The notes beneath the pieces are model-generated. The model was not told the origin of the DNA. It searched no databases and saw only the letters and a list, made by a program, of their open reading frames with translations. This document shows, in pieces, positions 1 through 10,954 of a stretch of DNA of 10,954 bases. Made by a program: the position numbers and the translations under genes. Source of the DNA: Tepidimonas sp. Lineage in GTDB: Bacteria; Pseudomonadota; Gammaproteobacteria; Burkholderiales; Burkholderiaceae_C. Numbering within the stretch: position 1 is the stretch's first letter; each line of letters starts with the position of its first letter. The DNA is taken from the NCBI GenBank assembly GCA_025054905.1, contig JANWZF010000331.1, positions 1 through 10,954 of the forward strand, in the 5' to 3' direction.

Positions 1-261
1 CACCGGCGCCGGCTCTGCCGCTTCCTCGCTGTCCAGCAGCGCCACCACCGTACCTTCCGAGACCTTGTCCCCCAGCTTGACCTTCAGCTCCCGCACCACC
101 CCCGCATGGCTCGACGGTATCTCCATCGACGCCTTGTCCGACTCCACCGTGATCAGCGACTGATCCCGCTGCACCCGCTGCCCAGGCTGCACCAGCACCT
201 CGATCACCGCCACATCCTTGAAGTCCCCAATGTCGGGGACCCTGACTTCGACCATGGTCAT
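1..261 (-). CDS. aceF: Pyruvate dehydrogenase E2, dihydrolipoamide acetyltransferase (N-terminal part only)
   Basis: E2 core enzyme of the cytoplasmic pyruvate dehydrogenase complex, which passes the acetyl group from E1 to CoA through a swinging lipoyl arm. Only the first 87 codons are present; the gene runs off the left edge. They encode one biotinyl/lipoyl-type domain (about residues 4-78): it begins VEVRVPDIGDF and carries the lipoylation motif ESDKASME, with the modified lysine at residue 43. The last visible residues (EEAAEPAPV) look like the start of the Ala/Pro-rich linker found between E2 domains. The ATG at 261 is chosen because GGGAGG lies 7 nt upstream; a second ATG two codons in (255) has worse spacing. 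The gene starts 15 bp after the aceE stop, so the two are almost certainly co-transcribed. A 2-oxoglutarate dehydrogenase E2 (SucB) also has a lipoyl domain, but the adjacent aceE settles the assignment. The number of lipoyl domains cannot be seen. Confidence 0.95.
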   Translation of the reverse strand, partial: MTMVEVRVPDIGDFKDVAVIEVLVQPGQRVQRDQSLITVESDKASMEIPSSHAGVVRELKVKLGDKVSEGTVVALLDSEEAAEPAPV

Positions 262-268
262 CGCGTGT

Positions 269-275
269 CCTCCCG
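269..275 (-). promoter_or_regulatory. Shine-Dalgarno site of aceF
   Basis: On the minus strand the aceE-aceF gap reads GGGAGGA and then a short spacer before ATG at 261. This is a strong ribosome binding site. It decides the start in favour of 261 over the in-frame ATG at 255. Confidence 0.75.
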
Positions 276-276
276 T

Positions 277-2994
<2,718 letters not shown>

Positions 2995-3000
2995 GATGGC

Positions 3001-3011
3001 GTCTCCTCTCG
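3001..3011 (-). promoter_or_regulatory. Shine-Dalgarno site of aceE
   Basis: The minus strand reads GAGAGGAGACGCC and then ATC before the ATG at 2994, a purine-rich site at normal spacing. It supports the shorter AceE start over the in-frame ATG at 3063. Confidence 0.7.
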
Positions 3012-3039
3012 GTGGCAGGGAAAGCGTACGGCGCGCGCG

Positions 3040-3074
3040 CCGCCTTGTCACGGAGTTTCGCACAAAAAAGGCGG
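3040..3074 (-). other. Possible hairpin in the aceE 5' leader
   Basis: CCGCCTT at 3040-3046 and AAGGCGG at 3068-3074 are perfect inverted repeats (7 bp) around a 21-nt loop, about 45 bp upstream of the aceE ATG. The left arm also overlaps a 14-bp GC self-complementary run (3029-3042). If the aceE transcript starts beyond 3075 this would form in its leader. The long loop makes it weak, and it may be chance in GC-rich DNA. Confidence 0.25.
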
Positions 3075-3157
3075 TCTTCCAAACTACGATGATTGTTTTT
3101 GCATTATGAAACTATGGCCGCCGCACAGGCTCCGGGTTTGCCCTAAACTCCGCGCCG

Positions 3158-5692
3158 ATGGGCTTTTTCGCCAATGCCTGGTCATCGCTGCGTCCGCTGC
3201 AAGCCTGGCGGCGTTGGTGGGCGCGGCTGCCGCCTCACCGGCAGGACTTGCTGGCCATGCTCGGCCCGCTGGTGTCGGTGCTGCTGTTTTTGAGCGCCAT
3301 CCTGATGGCCCTGGTGTATTTCACGCGCGAGGACCAGGCCCGCGAGCGCGAAGCGGTGGTGCGCGACACCGAATACGCCCAGCAGCGCCTGCGCCTGCGG
3401 CTGCTGGAGCGCCAGGAGCAGGTCATGCGCCTGGCGCGCGACATCGCCAACCGCACGCTGGAAGAAACCGCCTTTGTCGCGCAGGCCGAAAACCTGGTGC
3501 TGCAGTACCCGGAGCTGATGGCGCTGCACTGGATCGGCCCGTTTCGCGAGGTGATCACCGGCTTTGCATCGCCGGCGGCTGATGGGGCCACGCCCCGCCG
3601 CAGCGGCGAGCGGTTGCCAGCCGGCCTGGGCCATGGCGCTTTCGAGCTGGCGCGCGATCTGCACCAGCCTGTCTACTCCGGTCCGTTGCGCCGGGGCGAC
3701 GGCAGCTGGAGCGTGCTGGTGTTCGTCCCGTTCGAAAACCAGCGCCGCTTCGGCGGCGCGGTCATGGCCGAGCTGTCGCTGGATGCCCTGCTGCGCTACG
3801 GCGTGCCGCCCGAGGTGCTGGCGCGCTACGCGGTGACGCTGGTGGGCGAAAACGGCACCCTGCTGGCAGGCGACCCGCTGACGCCGCCGCCACGCGGCCC
3901 GCTGGCCCAACTGCCGTGGGCCGCGCGCCCGCAGAGCCATGTGCTGAGCCTGTCGCCCGTGGGCAACAGCGTGCTGGTGCGGGTGGAGGGACTGCGCGCC
4001 GAGCGCGACCGCACCGCCGAAGCGCTGTTTTGGCTGGTGGGGGCCATGAGCGTGGCCACGATCTGGATGCTGTTGGCCAACATGCGCCACACGCGCCGCC
4101 GCCTGCAGGCCCAACGCGCGCTGCTGGCCGAGACCAACTTTCGCCGCGCGATGGAAAACTCGATGCTGACCGGTCTGCGCGTGCTGGATCTGCAGGGGCG
4201 CATCACCTACGTCAACCGCGCCTTCTGCGACATGACCGGCTGGAGCGAAGAAGAACTCGTCGGCGCCACCGCTCCCTTTCCCTATTGGCCCGAGTCCGAG
4301 CACGAACACCTGATGGCGCGCCTGCAGGACGAAATTTCCGGACGCAACACCCCAGGCGGCTTCGAAGTGCCGGTCAAGCGCAAAAACGGCAGCATCTTTT
4401 ACGCGCGCATGTACGTCTCGCCGCTGATCGATGCGCAGGGACGCCAGACCGGCTGGATGACGTCGATGACCGACATCACCGAGCCGCGCCGCATCCGCGA
4501 AGAGCTGGCTGCCTCCTACGACCGCTTCGTGACGGTGCTGGACAGCCTGGACGAGGCGATATCGGTGGCCCCGCTGCACAGCCACGAGCTGCTGTTTGCC
4601 AACCGCATGTACCGCAACTGGTTTGGCGAAGGCTCAGCTGGCCACGAGCGCCTGTTGGAACTCTGTGCGGCCGTGCCGGTGCTGCCGGTGCAGGACGTGC
4701 AGGACCAGGTCGACAACCTGGTGGGCCTGCCCGCCGATGCCCTGGTGGAGGCCATCGCCGAACACGCGCAGATCCACGTGCCGGAACTTGGCAAGTGGCT
4801 GGAGCTGCGCACCCGCTACCTGACCTGGGTTGACGGCCGTCTGGTGCAAATGCTGATCGCCACCGACATCACCGCGCGGCGCCAGGCCGAAGAACAGGCC
4901 AAGTTGCAGGCCGAGCGCGCCGCCACCGCCAGCCGCCTGATCACGATGGGGGAAATGGCCTCCAGCGTCGCCCATGAGCTCAATCAGCCGCTGACGGCCA
5001 TCAGCAACTACGCCAGCGGCATGATCAGCCGCCTGCAACAGGGGCGCATCGACACCGAAGAGCTGATGACCGCGCTGCAAAAGACCGCGCGTCAGGCCCA
5101 GCGGGCCGGCTCCATCATCCAGCGCATCCGCGCCTTCGTCAAAAAGAGCGAGCCGCACCCCACCCTGGCCGATGTGGCCCAAATGGTGGCCAATGCCACC
5201 GAGCTGGCTGACATCGAGTTGCGCCGTCATCTCGTGCGGCTCAACGTCTACCTGGCCGAGCGGCTGCCCAAGCTGATGGTCGACCCGATCCTGATCGAGC
5301 AGGTGCTGATCAACCTGCTGAAAAACGCTGGCGAATCGATTCAATGCGCGCAGCGTCCCCCGGGGCAACGCTGGGTCGAGCTGACCGTGGCGCCGCGGCG
5401 GGTCGACGAGCGCGACGGGGTCGAGTTCGTCGTGCGCGACAACGGCTGCGGCATCGCGCCGCAGCACCTGGAGCGCATCTACGAGGCCTTCTACAGCACC
5501 AAGGCCCAAGGCATGGGCATTGGCCTGAAGCTGTGCCGCTCGATCGTCGAGTCGCACCACGGCCGGCTGCAAGCGCGCAACCTCTACAATGGCGAGGAAG
5601 TGGCCGGCTGTGAATTCAGCGTCTGGCTGCCGGCGGCGGCCAGTGGCCCGGCCGAAGACCGCCAAGCCACCCTGCACACTTCCCTGGGATGA
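3158..5692 (+). CDS. Membrane-bound PAS sensor histidine kinase of a two-component system
   Basis: Inner-membrane kinase, 844 aa, expected to phosphorylate the regulator encoded directly downstream. Order of parts: cytoplasmic Arg/Trp-rich N-terminus; transmembrane helix 1 (about 31-56); extracytoplasmic region of about 230 residues (57-287), the size of a double-Cache-type sensor, containing PELMALHWIGP; transmembrane helix 2 (about 288-308); a typical PAS domain (about 325-445) ending in MTDITEPRR and carrying an unusual PFPYWP stretch (373-378); a more divergent PAS-like domain (about 450-575) ending in ATDITARR; HisKA with phospho-accepting H606 in SVAHELNQPL; HATPase with N box NLLKNAGES (N723), DNGCGI (761-766) and GMGIGL (785-790). 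The HELNQPL form is shared with FixL/DctB-like kinases. No haem ligand could be assigned. The start has no clear Shine-Dalgarno, but an upstream extension is limited by the short intergenic gap. The ligand is unknown; a carboxylate is a guess from the sensor type and the divergent aceE. Confidence 0.92.
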   Translation: MGFFANAWSSLRPLQAWRRWWARLPPHRQDLLAMLGPLVSVLLFLSAILMALVYFTREDQAREREAVVRDTEYAQQRLRLRLLERQEQVMRLARDIANRTLEETAFVAQAENLVLQYPELMALHWIGPFREVITGFASPAADGATPRRSGERLPAGLGHGAFELARDLHQPVYSGPLRRGDGSWSVLVFVPFENQRRFGGAVMAELSLDALLRYGVPPEVLARYAVTLVGENGTLLAGDPLTPPPRGPLAQLPWAARPQSHVLSLSPVGNSVLVRVEGLRAERDRTAEALFWLVGAMSVATIWMLLANMRHTRRRLQAQRALLAETNFRRAMENSMLTGLRVLDLQGRITYVNRAFCDMTGWSEEELVGATAPFPYWPESEHEHLMARLQDEISGRNTPGGFEVPVKRKNGSIFYARMYVSPLIDAQGRQTGWMTSMTDITEPRRIREELAASYDRFVTVLDSLDEAISVAPLHSHELLFANRMYRNWFGEGSAGHERLLELCAAVPVLPVQDVQDQVDNLVGLPADALVEAIAEHAQIHVPELGKWLELRTRYLTWVDGRLVQMLIATDITARRQAEEQAKLQAERAATASRLITMGEMASSVAHELNQPLTAISNYASGMISRLQQGRIDTEELMTALQKTARQAQRAGSIIQRIRAFVKKSEPHPTLADVAQMVANATELADIELRRHLVRLNVYLAERLPKLMVDPILIEQVLINLLKNAGESIQCAQRPPGQRWVELTVAPRRVDERDGVEFVVRDNGCGIAPQHLERIYEAFYSTKAQGMGIGLKLCRSIVESHHGRLQARNLYNGEEVAGCEFSVWLPAAASGPAEDRQATLHTSLG

Positions 5693-6324
5693 CGATGAGC
5701 CTGATTCCAAAGCGCGGAACCGTGTACGTGGTCGACGACGACGAAGCCGTGCGCGACTCGCTGCAGTGGCTGTTGGAAGGCAAGGACTACCGGGTGCGAT
5801 GTTTTGAGTCCGCCGAGGCCTTCCTGGCGCGCTATGACCCGCGCGAGGTGGCTTGCCTGATCGCCGACATCCGCATGGGCGGCATGAGTGGCATGGAGCT
5901 GCAGGAGCGCCTGCTGGAGCGCCATTCGCCGCTGCCGATCTGCTTCATCACCGGCCATGGCGACGTGCCGATGGCCGTGGAGTCGATGAAAAAAGGCGCG
6001 ATGGACTTCATCCAGAAGCCCTTCGATGAAGGCAAGCTGCTTGCACTGGTGGAACGCATGCTGGAGCGCGCGCGCGAAGCCTTCGCGGTGCACCAGCAGG
6101 CCGCCACGCGCGAGGCGCTGCTGGCCAAGCTGACCACACGCGAATCCCAGGTGCTGGAGCGCATCGTCGCCGGGCGGCTGAACAAGCAGATCGCCGATGA
6201 CCTCGGCATCAGCATCAAGACGGTGGAAGCGCACCGCGCCAACATCATGGAAAAACTGGGTGCCAACACCGTGGCCGATCTGCTCAAGATCGCGCTGGCG
6301 CCGATCCCGCCCACCAAAATCTGA
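5689..6324 (+). CDS. FixJ/LuxR-family response regulator
   Basis: DNA-binding partner of the upstream kinase, 211 aa. The receiver domain (about 10-125) has the acidic pocket DDD at 16-18, phospho-acceptor D60 in IADIRMGGMSG, conserved T88 in FITGHGD, and K110 in IQKPF, so it should be a functional phospho-receiver. After a helical linker rich in Arg/Ala/Glu, a LuxR-type helix-turn-helix covers about 147-203 (LTTRESQVL, NKQIADDLGIS, KTVEAHRANIMEKLG). This is the FixJ/TodT/NarL-like layout of a transcriptional activator. The start ATG at 5689 overlaps the kinase stop codon (ATGA), pointing to translational coupling. A second ATG two codons later (5695) is possible, and neither has a strong Shine-Dalgarno. 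The targets are unknown; the divergent aceE promoter, its own operon, or a distant transporter gene are candidates. Confidence 0.93.
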   Translation: MTMSLIPKRGTVYVVDDDEAVRDSLQWLLEGKDYRVRCFESAEAFLARYDPREVACLIADIRMGGMSGMELQERLLERHSPLPICFITGHGDVPMAVESMKKGAMDFIQKPFDEGKLLALVERMLERAREAFAVHQQAATREALLAKLTTRESQVLERIVAGRLNKQIADDLGISIKTVEAHRANIMEKLGANTVADLLKIALAPIPPTKI

Positions 6325-6336
6325 CTTCCCCTACCC

Positions 6337-7188
6337 ATGACCGCTCAACTGATCGATGGCGTGGCGCTGGCACGCCACTGGCGCCAGCGCGTGGCCGAGC
6401 GCGCCGCCGCGTTGGCCGCGCGTGGCCAACGCCCCGGGCTGGCTGTCATCCTGGTCGGTGACGACCCGGCCAGCCAGGTGTACGTGCGCAACAAGGTCAA
6501 GGCCTGTGGCGAGGCCGGCATCCACTCCGTGCTGGAAACCTACCCCGCCAGCCTGAGCGAGGACGAGCTGCTCGGGCGCATCGCTGCGCTCAACGCCGAT
6601 CCTGCCGTCCATGGCATCCTCGTGCAGCTGCCGCTGCCACCGCACCTCAACGCCCAGCGCGTCATCGAGGCGATCGCGCCGCAGAAGGACGTCGACGGCT
6701 TTCACGTCGCCAACGCCGGGGCGCTGCTGGTCGGCCAGCCGGGCTTTTGGCCGTGCACGCCCTACGGCTGCATGAAGATGCTGGAGCACATCGGCTGCGA
6801 GCTGCGCGGCCGCCACGCCGTGGTCGTGGGCCGCAGCAACATCGTCGGCAAGCCGATGGCGCTGATGCTGCTGCAGGCCAGCGCCACCGTCACGATCTGC
6901 CACAGCGCCACCGCTGATCTGGCCCACCATACGCGTCAGGCCGACGTGCTGGTGGCCGCCGTCGGGCGGCCACGCATGATCACCGCCGGGATGGTCAAGC
7001 CCGGCGCGGTGGTGCTCGACGTCGGCATCAACCGGCTGCCTGATGGCAAGCTGTGCGGCGACGTGGACTTCGATGGCGTGCGGCAGGTGGCCGGCTGGAT
7101 CACGCCGGTGCCCGGCGGCGTGGGGCCGATGACCATTGCGATGCTGCTGCTCAACACGGTGCAGGCCGCCGAGCGCGCCGCCGGTTGA
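6337..7188 (+). CDS. folD: Bifunctional methylene-THF dehydrogenase / methenyl-THF cyclohydrolase
   Basis: Cytoplasmic enzyme interconverting 5,10-methylene-THF and 10-formyl-THF using NADP, feeding purine, formyl-methionine and thymidylate synthesis. Its 283 aa match the family length. Visible motifs: YVRNKVKAC with the catalytic Tyr49/Lys53 pair (YxxxK); QLPLPPHL near 97-104; DVDGFHVANAG with Asp120; PCTPYGCMKML near 139-149; the Rossmann dinucleotide loop GRSNIVGKP at 165-173; and the C-terminal signature PVPGGVGPMTIAML. All expected residues are present. It starts 12 bp after the response-regulator stop, on the same strand, so it is probably transcribed with the two-component genes. The stretch before its ATG (CTTCCCCTACCC) is pyrimidine-rich and offers no Shine-Dalgarno. 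Its stop lies 8 bp from the stop of the convergent DUF4149-type gene. Confidence 0.97.
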   Translation: MTAQLIDGVALARHWRQRVAERAAALAARGQRPGLAVILVGDDPASQVYVRNKVKACGEAGIHSVLETYPASLSEDELLGRIAALNADPAVHGILVQLPLPPHLNAQRVIEAIAPQKDVDGFHVANAGALLVGQPGFWPCTPYGCMKMLEHIGCELRGRHAVVVGRSNIVGKPMALMLLQASATVTICHSATADLAHHTRQADVLVAAVGRPRMITAGMVKPGAVVLDVGINRLPDGKLCGDVDFDGVRQVAGWITPVPGGVGPMTIAMLLLNTVQAAERAAG

Positions 7189-7196
7189 GCACCGGC
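7180..7196. terminator. Small hairpin between convergent folD and DUF4149-type genes
   Basis: GCCGGT (7180-7185) and ACCGGC (7191-7196) form a perfect 6-bp GC-rich stem around a 5-nt loop that contains the folD stop codon. The opposite gene's stop codon begins at the next base. There is no T-run on either side, so it is not a canonical intrinsic terminator. It could still help end transcription in both directions. Confidence 0.3.
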
Positions 7197-7697
7197 TCAG
7201 GTGCTGCTGGTGTCGGGGCCAGCCGGCTGCACGGGCGTACGCCCCGCCAGCCACCACAGGCTGCGTGCCGCGCAGACCCACTGCAGCGCCACCAGCAGCG
7301 TGCCCAGCGTATGCCACAGGCGCAGGTCGGCCCCGGTCTGGCGGGCTGTCAGGATGCGCTGCGCCACGCCAAACTCCTGCACCAGCCCGGCCAGGGCCCC
7401 CAGCAGCAGCCACGGCAGCAAAGCCCAGCTGGCATCTCCTGCCTGTTGGCGCCCCCGCTGGGCCCGGCCCCACAGCAGCAGCGCCAGCGCCGCGGCGACG
7501 CTGACCCACGACTGCACCTGAAACAGCCGCGCGGCCATGCCACCGGCCACGGCCGGGTTGTTGAAGTGGGCAAACAGCAGCGGCACGGCGACAAAGCTCC
7601 ACGCCGTCACCGCGCCCCACCACAGCGCCGCGACCAGCAGCGGCCAGCGCTGCTGCCAAGCCTGCGTCCATCCCGGCTTCATCGCCACGGCGCTCAC
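7197..7697 (-). CDS. DUF4149-type small integral membrane protein, function unknown
   Basis: A 166-aa hydrophobic protein with four likely membrane helices: about 19-42, 62-78, 91-110 and 128-150. Short charged loops separate them (for example RAQRGRQQ after helix 2 and RILTARQTGADLR before helix 4). The overall pattern, including WWGAVTAWSFVAVPLLFAHF in helix 1 and an FQVQSW entry to helix 2, resembles the DUF4149 (TMEM205-like) family often found beside greA in betaproteobacteria; this is recalled family knowledge, not a search result. The GTG at 7697 overlaps the greA stop as GTGA, which suggests coupled translation. The alternative ATG at 7682 would shorten it by five residues, and neither start has a strong Shine-Dalgarno. 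No biochemical role is known to me, and the charged residues visible do not suggest an enzyme. Confidence 0.8.
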   Translation of the reverse strand: MSAVAMKPGWTQAWQQRWPLLVAALWWGAVTAWSFVAVPLLFAHFNNPAVAGGMAARLFQVQSWVSVAAALALLLWGRAQRGRQQAGDASWALLPWLLLGALAGLVQEFGVAQRILTARQTGADLRLWHTLGTLLVALQWVCAARSLWWLAGRTPVQPAGPDTSST

Positions 7698-8170
7698 TCG
7701 TAGCGCACGGCCACGATTTCGTAGCGGCGCACGCCGTTGGGGGCCTGCACCTCGGCGACGTCGCCCTCCTCCTTGCCGATCAGTGCACGCGCAATCGGGC
7801 TGGAGACGTTGATGAGACCCTGCTTCAGGTCGGCTTCGTCCTCGCCGACAATCTGGTAGGTCACGGTCTCGCCGGTGGCCTCGTCCTCCAGCTCGACGGT
7901 GGCGCCAAACACCACTTTACCCCCCGCGTCGAGCTGGGCTGGGTCGATGATCTGGGCCGCCGCCAGTTTGCTTTCGATTTCCTTGATGCGGCCTTCGATG
8001 AAGCCCTGGCGGTCCTTGGCCGCGTCGTATTCGGCGTTCTCGCTCAGATCGCCCTGCGCGCGCGCTTCGGCGATGGCCTGGATGACGGCCGGGCGCTCCA
8101 CGGTCTTCAGACGGTGCAGCTCCTCCTTGAGCTTGTCGGCACCTCGTTTGGTCAGCGGGATGGTGGGCAT
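7694..8170 (-). CDS. greA: Transcription elongation factor GreA
   Basis: Binds the RNA polymerase secondary channel and triggers cleavage of backtracked RNA, restarting stalled elongation. At 158 aa it is the standard length. The N-terminal coiled coil (about 1-75) carries the acidic tip DLSENAEYDAAK with D41 and E44, the residues that hold the catalytic Mg in the family. The C-terminal FKBP-like domain (about 80-158) includes GATVELED, YQIVGEDEAD and SPIARALIGKEEGD. The start at 8170 is chosen over an in-frame ATG at 8188 because GAGGA lies about 6 nt upstream and MPTIPLTKRG is the usual family N-terminus. It lies 108 bp downstream of carB, with a terminator-like hairpin in between, and overlaps the DUF4149-type gene by 4 bp. 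Confidence 0.98.
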   Translation of the reverse strand: MPTIPLTKRGADKLKEELHRLKTVERPAVIQAIAEARAQGDLSENAEYDAAKDRQGFIEGRIKEIESKLAAAQIIDPAQLDAGGKVVFGATVELEDEATGETVTYQIVGEDEADLKQGLINVSSPIARALIGKEEGDVAEVQAPNGVRRYEIVAVRYE

Positions 8171-8185
8171 GTCGGGTCCTCGTCG

Positions 8186-8223
8186 CACAAAAGCAAACCG
8201 CCGAACGTTGCCGGTCGGCGGTT
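8186..8223 (-). terminator. Intrinsic-terminator-like hairpin between carB and greA (possible greA attenuator)
   Basis: On the minus strand AACCGCCGA and TCGGCGGTT (plus-strand 8215-8223 and 8196-8204) form a perfect 9-bp stem with a 10-nt loop. It is followed by a T-rich tail TGCTTTTGTG. That is the form of a Rho-independent terminator for carB transcripts, although the T-run is interrupted. It ends only about 25 nt before the greA start, so it could equally act as an attenuator in a greA leader. Confidence 0.65.
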
Positions 8224-8246
8224 GAGTCGTCTGGGTGCGAATGATA

Positions 8247-8268
8247 CCCGCGAAACGCCCCGCGCGGG
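8247..8268 (-). other. Second GC-rich hairpin just after carB
   Basis: CCCGCG (8247-8252) and CGCGGG (8263-8268) make a 6-bp stem with a 10-nt loop, starting about 10 bp beyond the carB stop. No T-run follows. Next to it on the minus strand is TATCAT (8241-8246), which resembles a -10 box but has no good -35 at the proper distance. Whether this is a 3' end structure or promoter DNA is undecided. Confidence 0.25.
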
Positions 8269-8278
8269 CACGGCTGTT

Positions 8279-10954
<2,676 letters not shown>

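Larger units (their letters stand above)
2995..3157. promoter_or_regulatory. Divergent aceE / sensor-kinase control region
   Basis: This 163-bp gap must hold the aceE promoter (minus) and the kinase-operon promoter (plus). Positions about 3060-3115 are clearly AT-richer than the flanking genes, as expected for promoter DNA. AAACTA occurs at 3081-3086 and 3109-3114. CGGAGTTT at 3051-3058 is the exact inverse of AAACTCCG at 3145-3152. No convincing paired -35/-10 box was found on either strand, which would suit activator-dependent promoters, and no recognisable PdhR-type operator was seen. The region function is certain by position; the individual sites are guesses. Confidence 0.6.

Noticed and set aside
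2995..3157. PdhR- or FadR-type operator controlling aceE
   Set aside because: I looked for an inverted repeat of the AATTGGT/ACCAATT type and found none. The repeats present do not resemble it.
3182..4585. Long minus-strand open frame opposite the sensor kinase gene (about 467 codons), with another at 4634-5710
   Set aside because: Fully covered by kinase coding sequence with clear HisKA/HATPase and PAS motifs. The antisense composition is low-complexity, His/Gln/Arg-rich and meaningless.
3158..5692. Calling the kinase FixL (haem oxygen sensor)
   Set aside because: Only the HisKA form and the FixJ-like partner are shared. There is no identifiable haem-binding histidine in PAS1, and the large extracytoplasmic region argues for a different signal.
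6331..7671. Minus-strand open frame of about 446 codons spanning folD and the DUF4149-type gene
   Set aside because: It runs through two well-supported genes in a different frame, and its N-terminal part is a repetitive Ala/Gly/Arg string. It is a GC-bias shadow.

Overview
This looks like an ordinary stretch of chromosome from a GC-rich betaproteobacterium. The best guess is Burkholderiales, Comamonadaceae-like. The reasons are the homodimeric-type pyruvate dehydrogenase E1 (AceE), the carB-greA-DUF4149 order and the strong G/C bias at third codon positions. The genus cannot be fixed from the sequence alone. No mobile element, tRNA, rRNA, CRISPR array or sign of recent transfer was seen.

Layout. 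(1) Positions 1-2994, minus strand: the pyruvate dehydrogenase operon. aceE (E1) is complete, and the first 87 codons of aceF (E2, first lipoyl domain) run off the left edge. (2) Positions 2995-3157: a 163-bp divergent control region with a locally AT-rich core, a few repeated AAACT words and a possible hairpin in the aceE leader. (3) Positions 3158-7188, plus strand: a compact run of a membrane-bound PAS histidine kinase, a FixJ/LuxR-type response regulator (4-bp ATGA overlap) and folD (12 bp further on). (4) Positions 7197-10954, minus strand: carB (5' end outside the window), then greA, then a small DUF4149-type membrane protein overlapping the greA stop. folD and the DUF4149 gene converge with 8 bp between their stop codons, and a small hairpin sits there.

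How the genes relate. AceE and AceF are successive components of the complex that converts pyruvate to acetyl-CoA. The divergent two-component system is a reasonable but unproven candidate regulator of that operon or of carboxylate use. FolD supplies one-carbon folates, CarB makes carbamoyl phosphate for pyrimidines and arginine, and GreA rescues backtracked RNA polymerase. The places most worth a second look are the divergent kinase/aceE control region and the 108-bp carB-greA gap. In that gap an intrinsic-terminator-like hairpin lies only about 25 nt upstream of the greA start codon. I found no convincing new biological system here.
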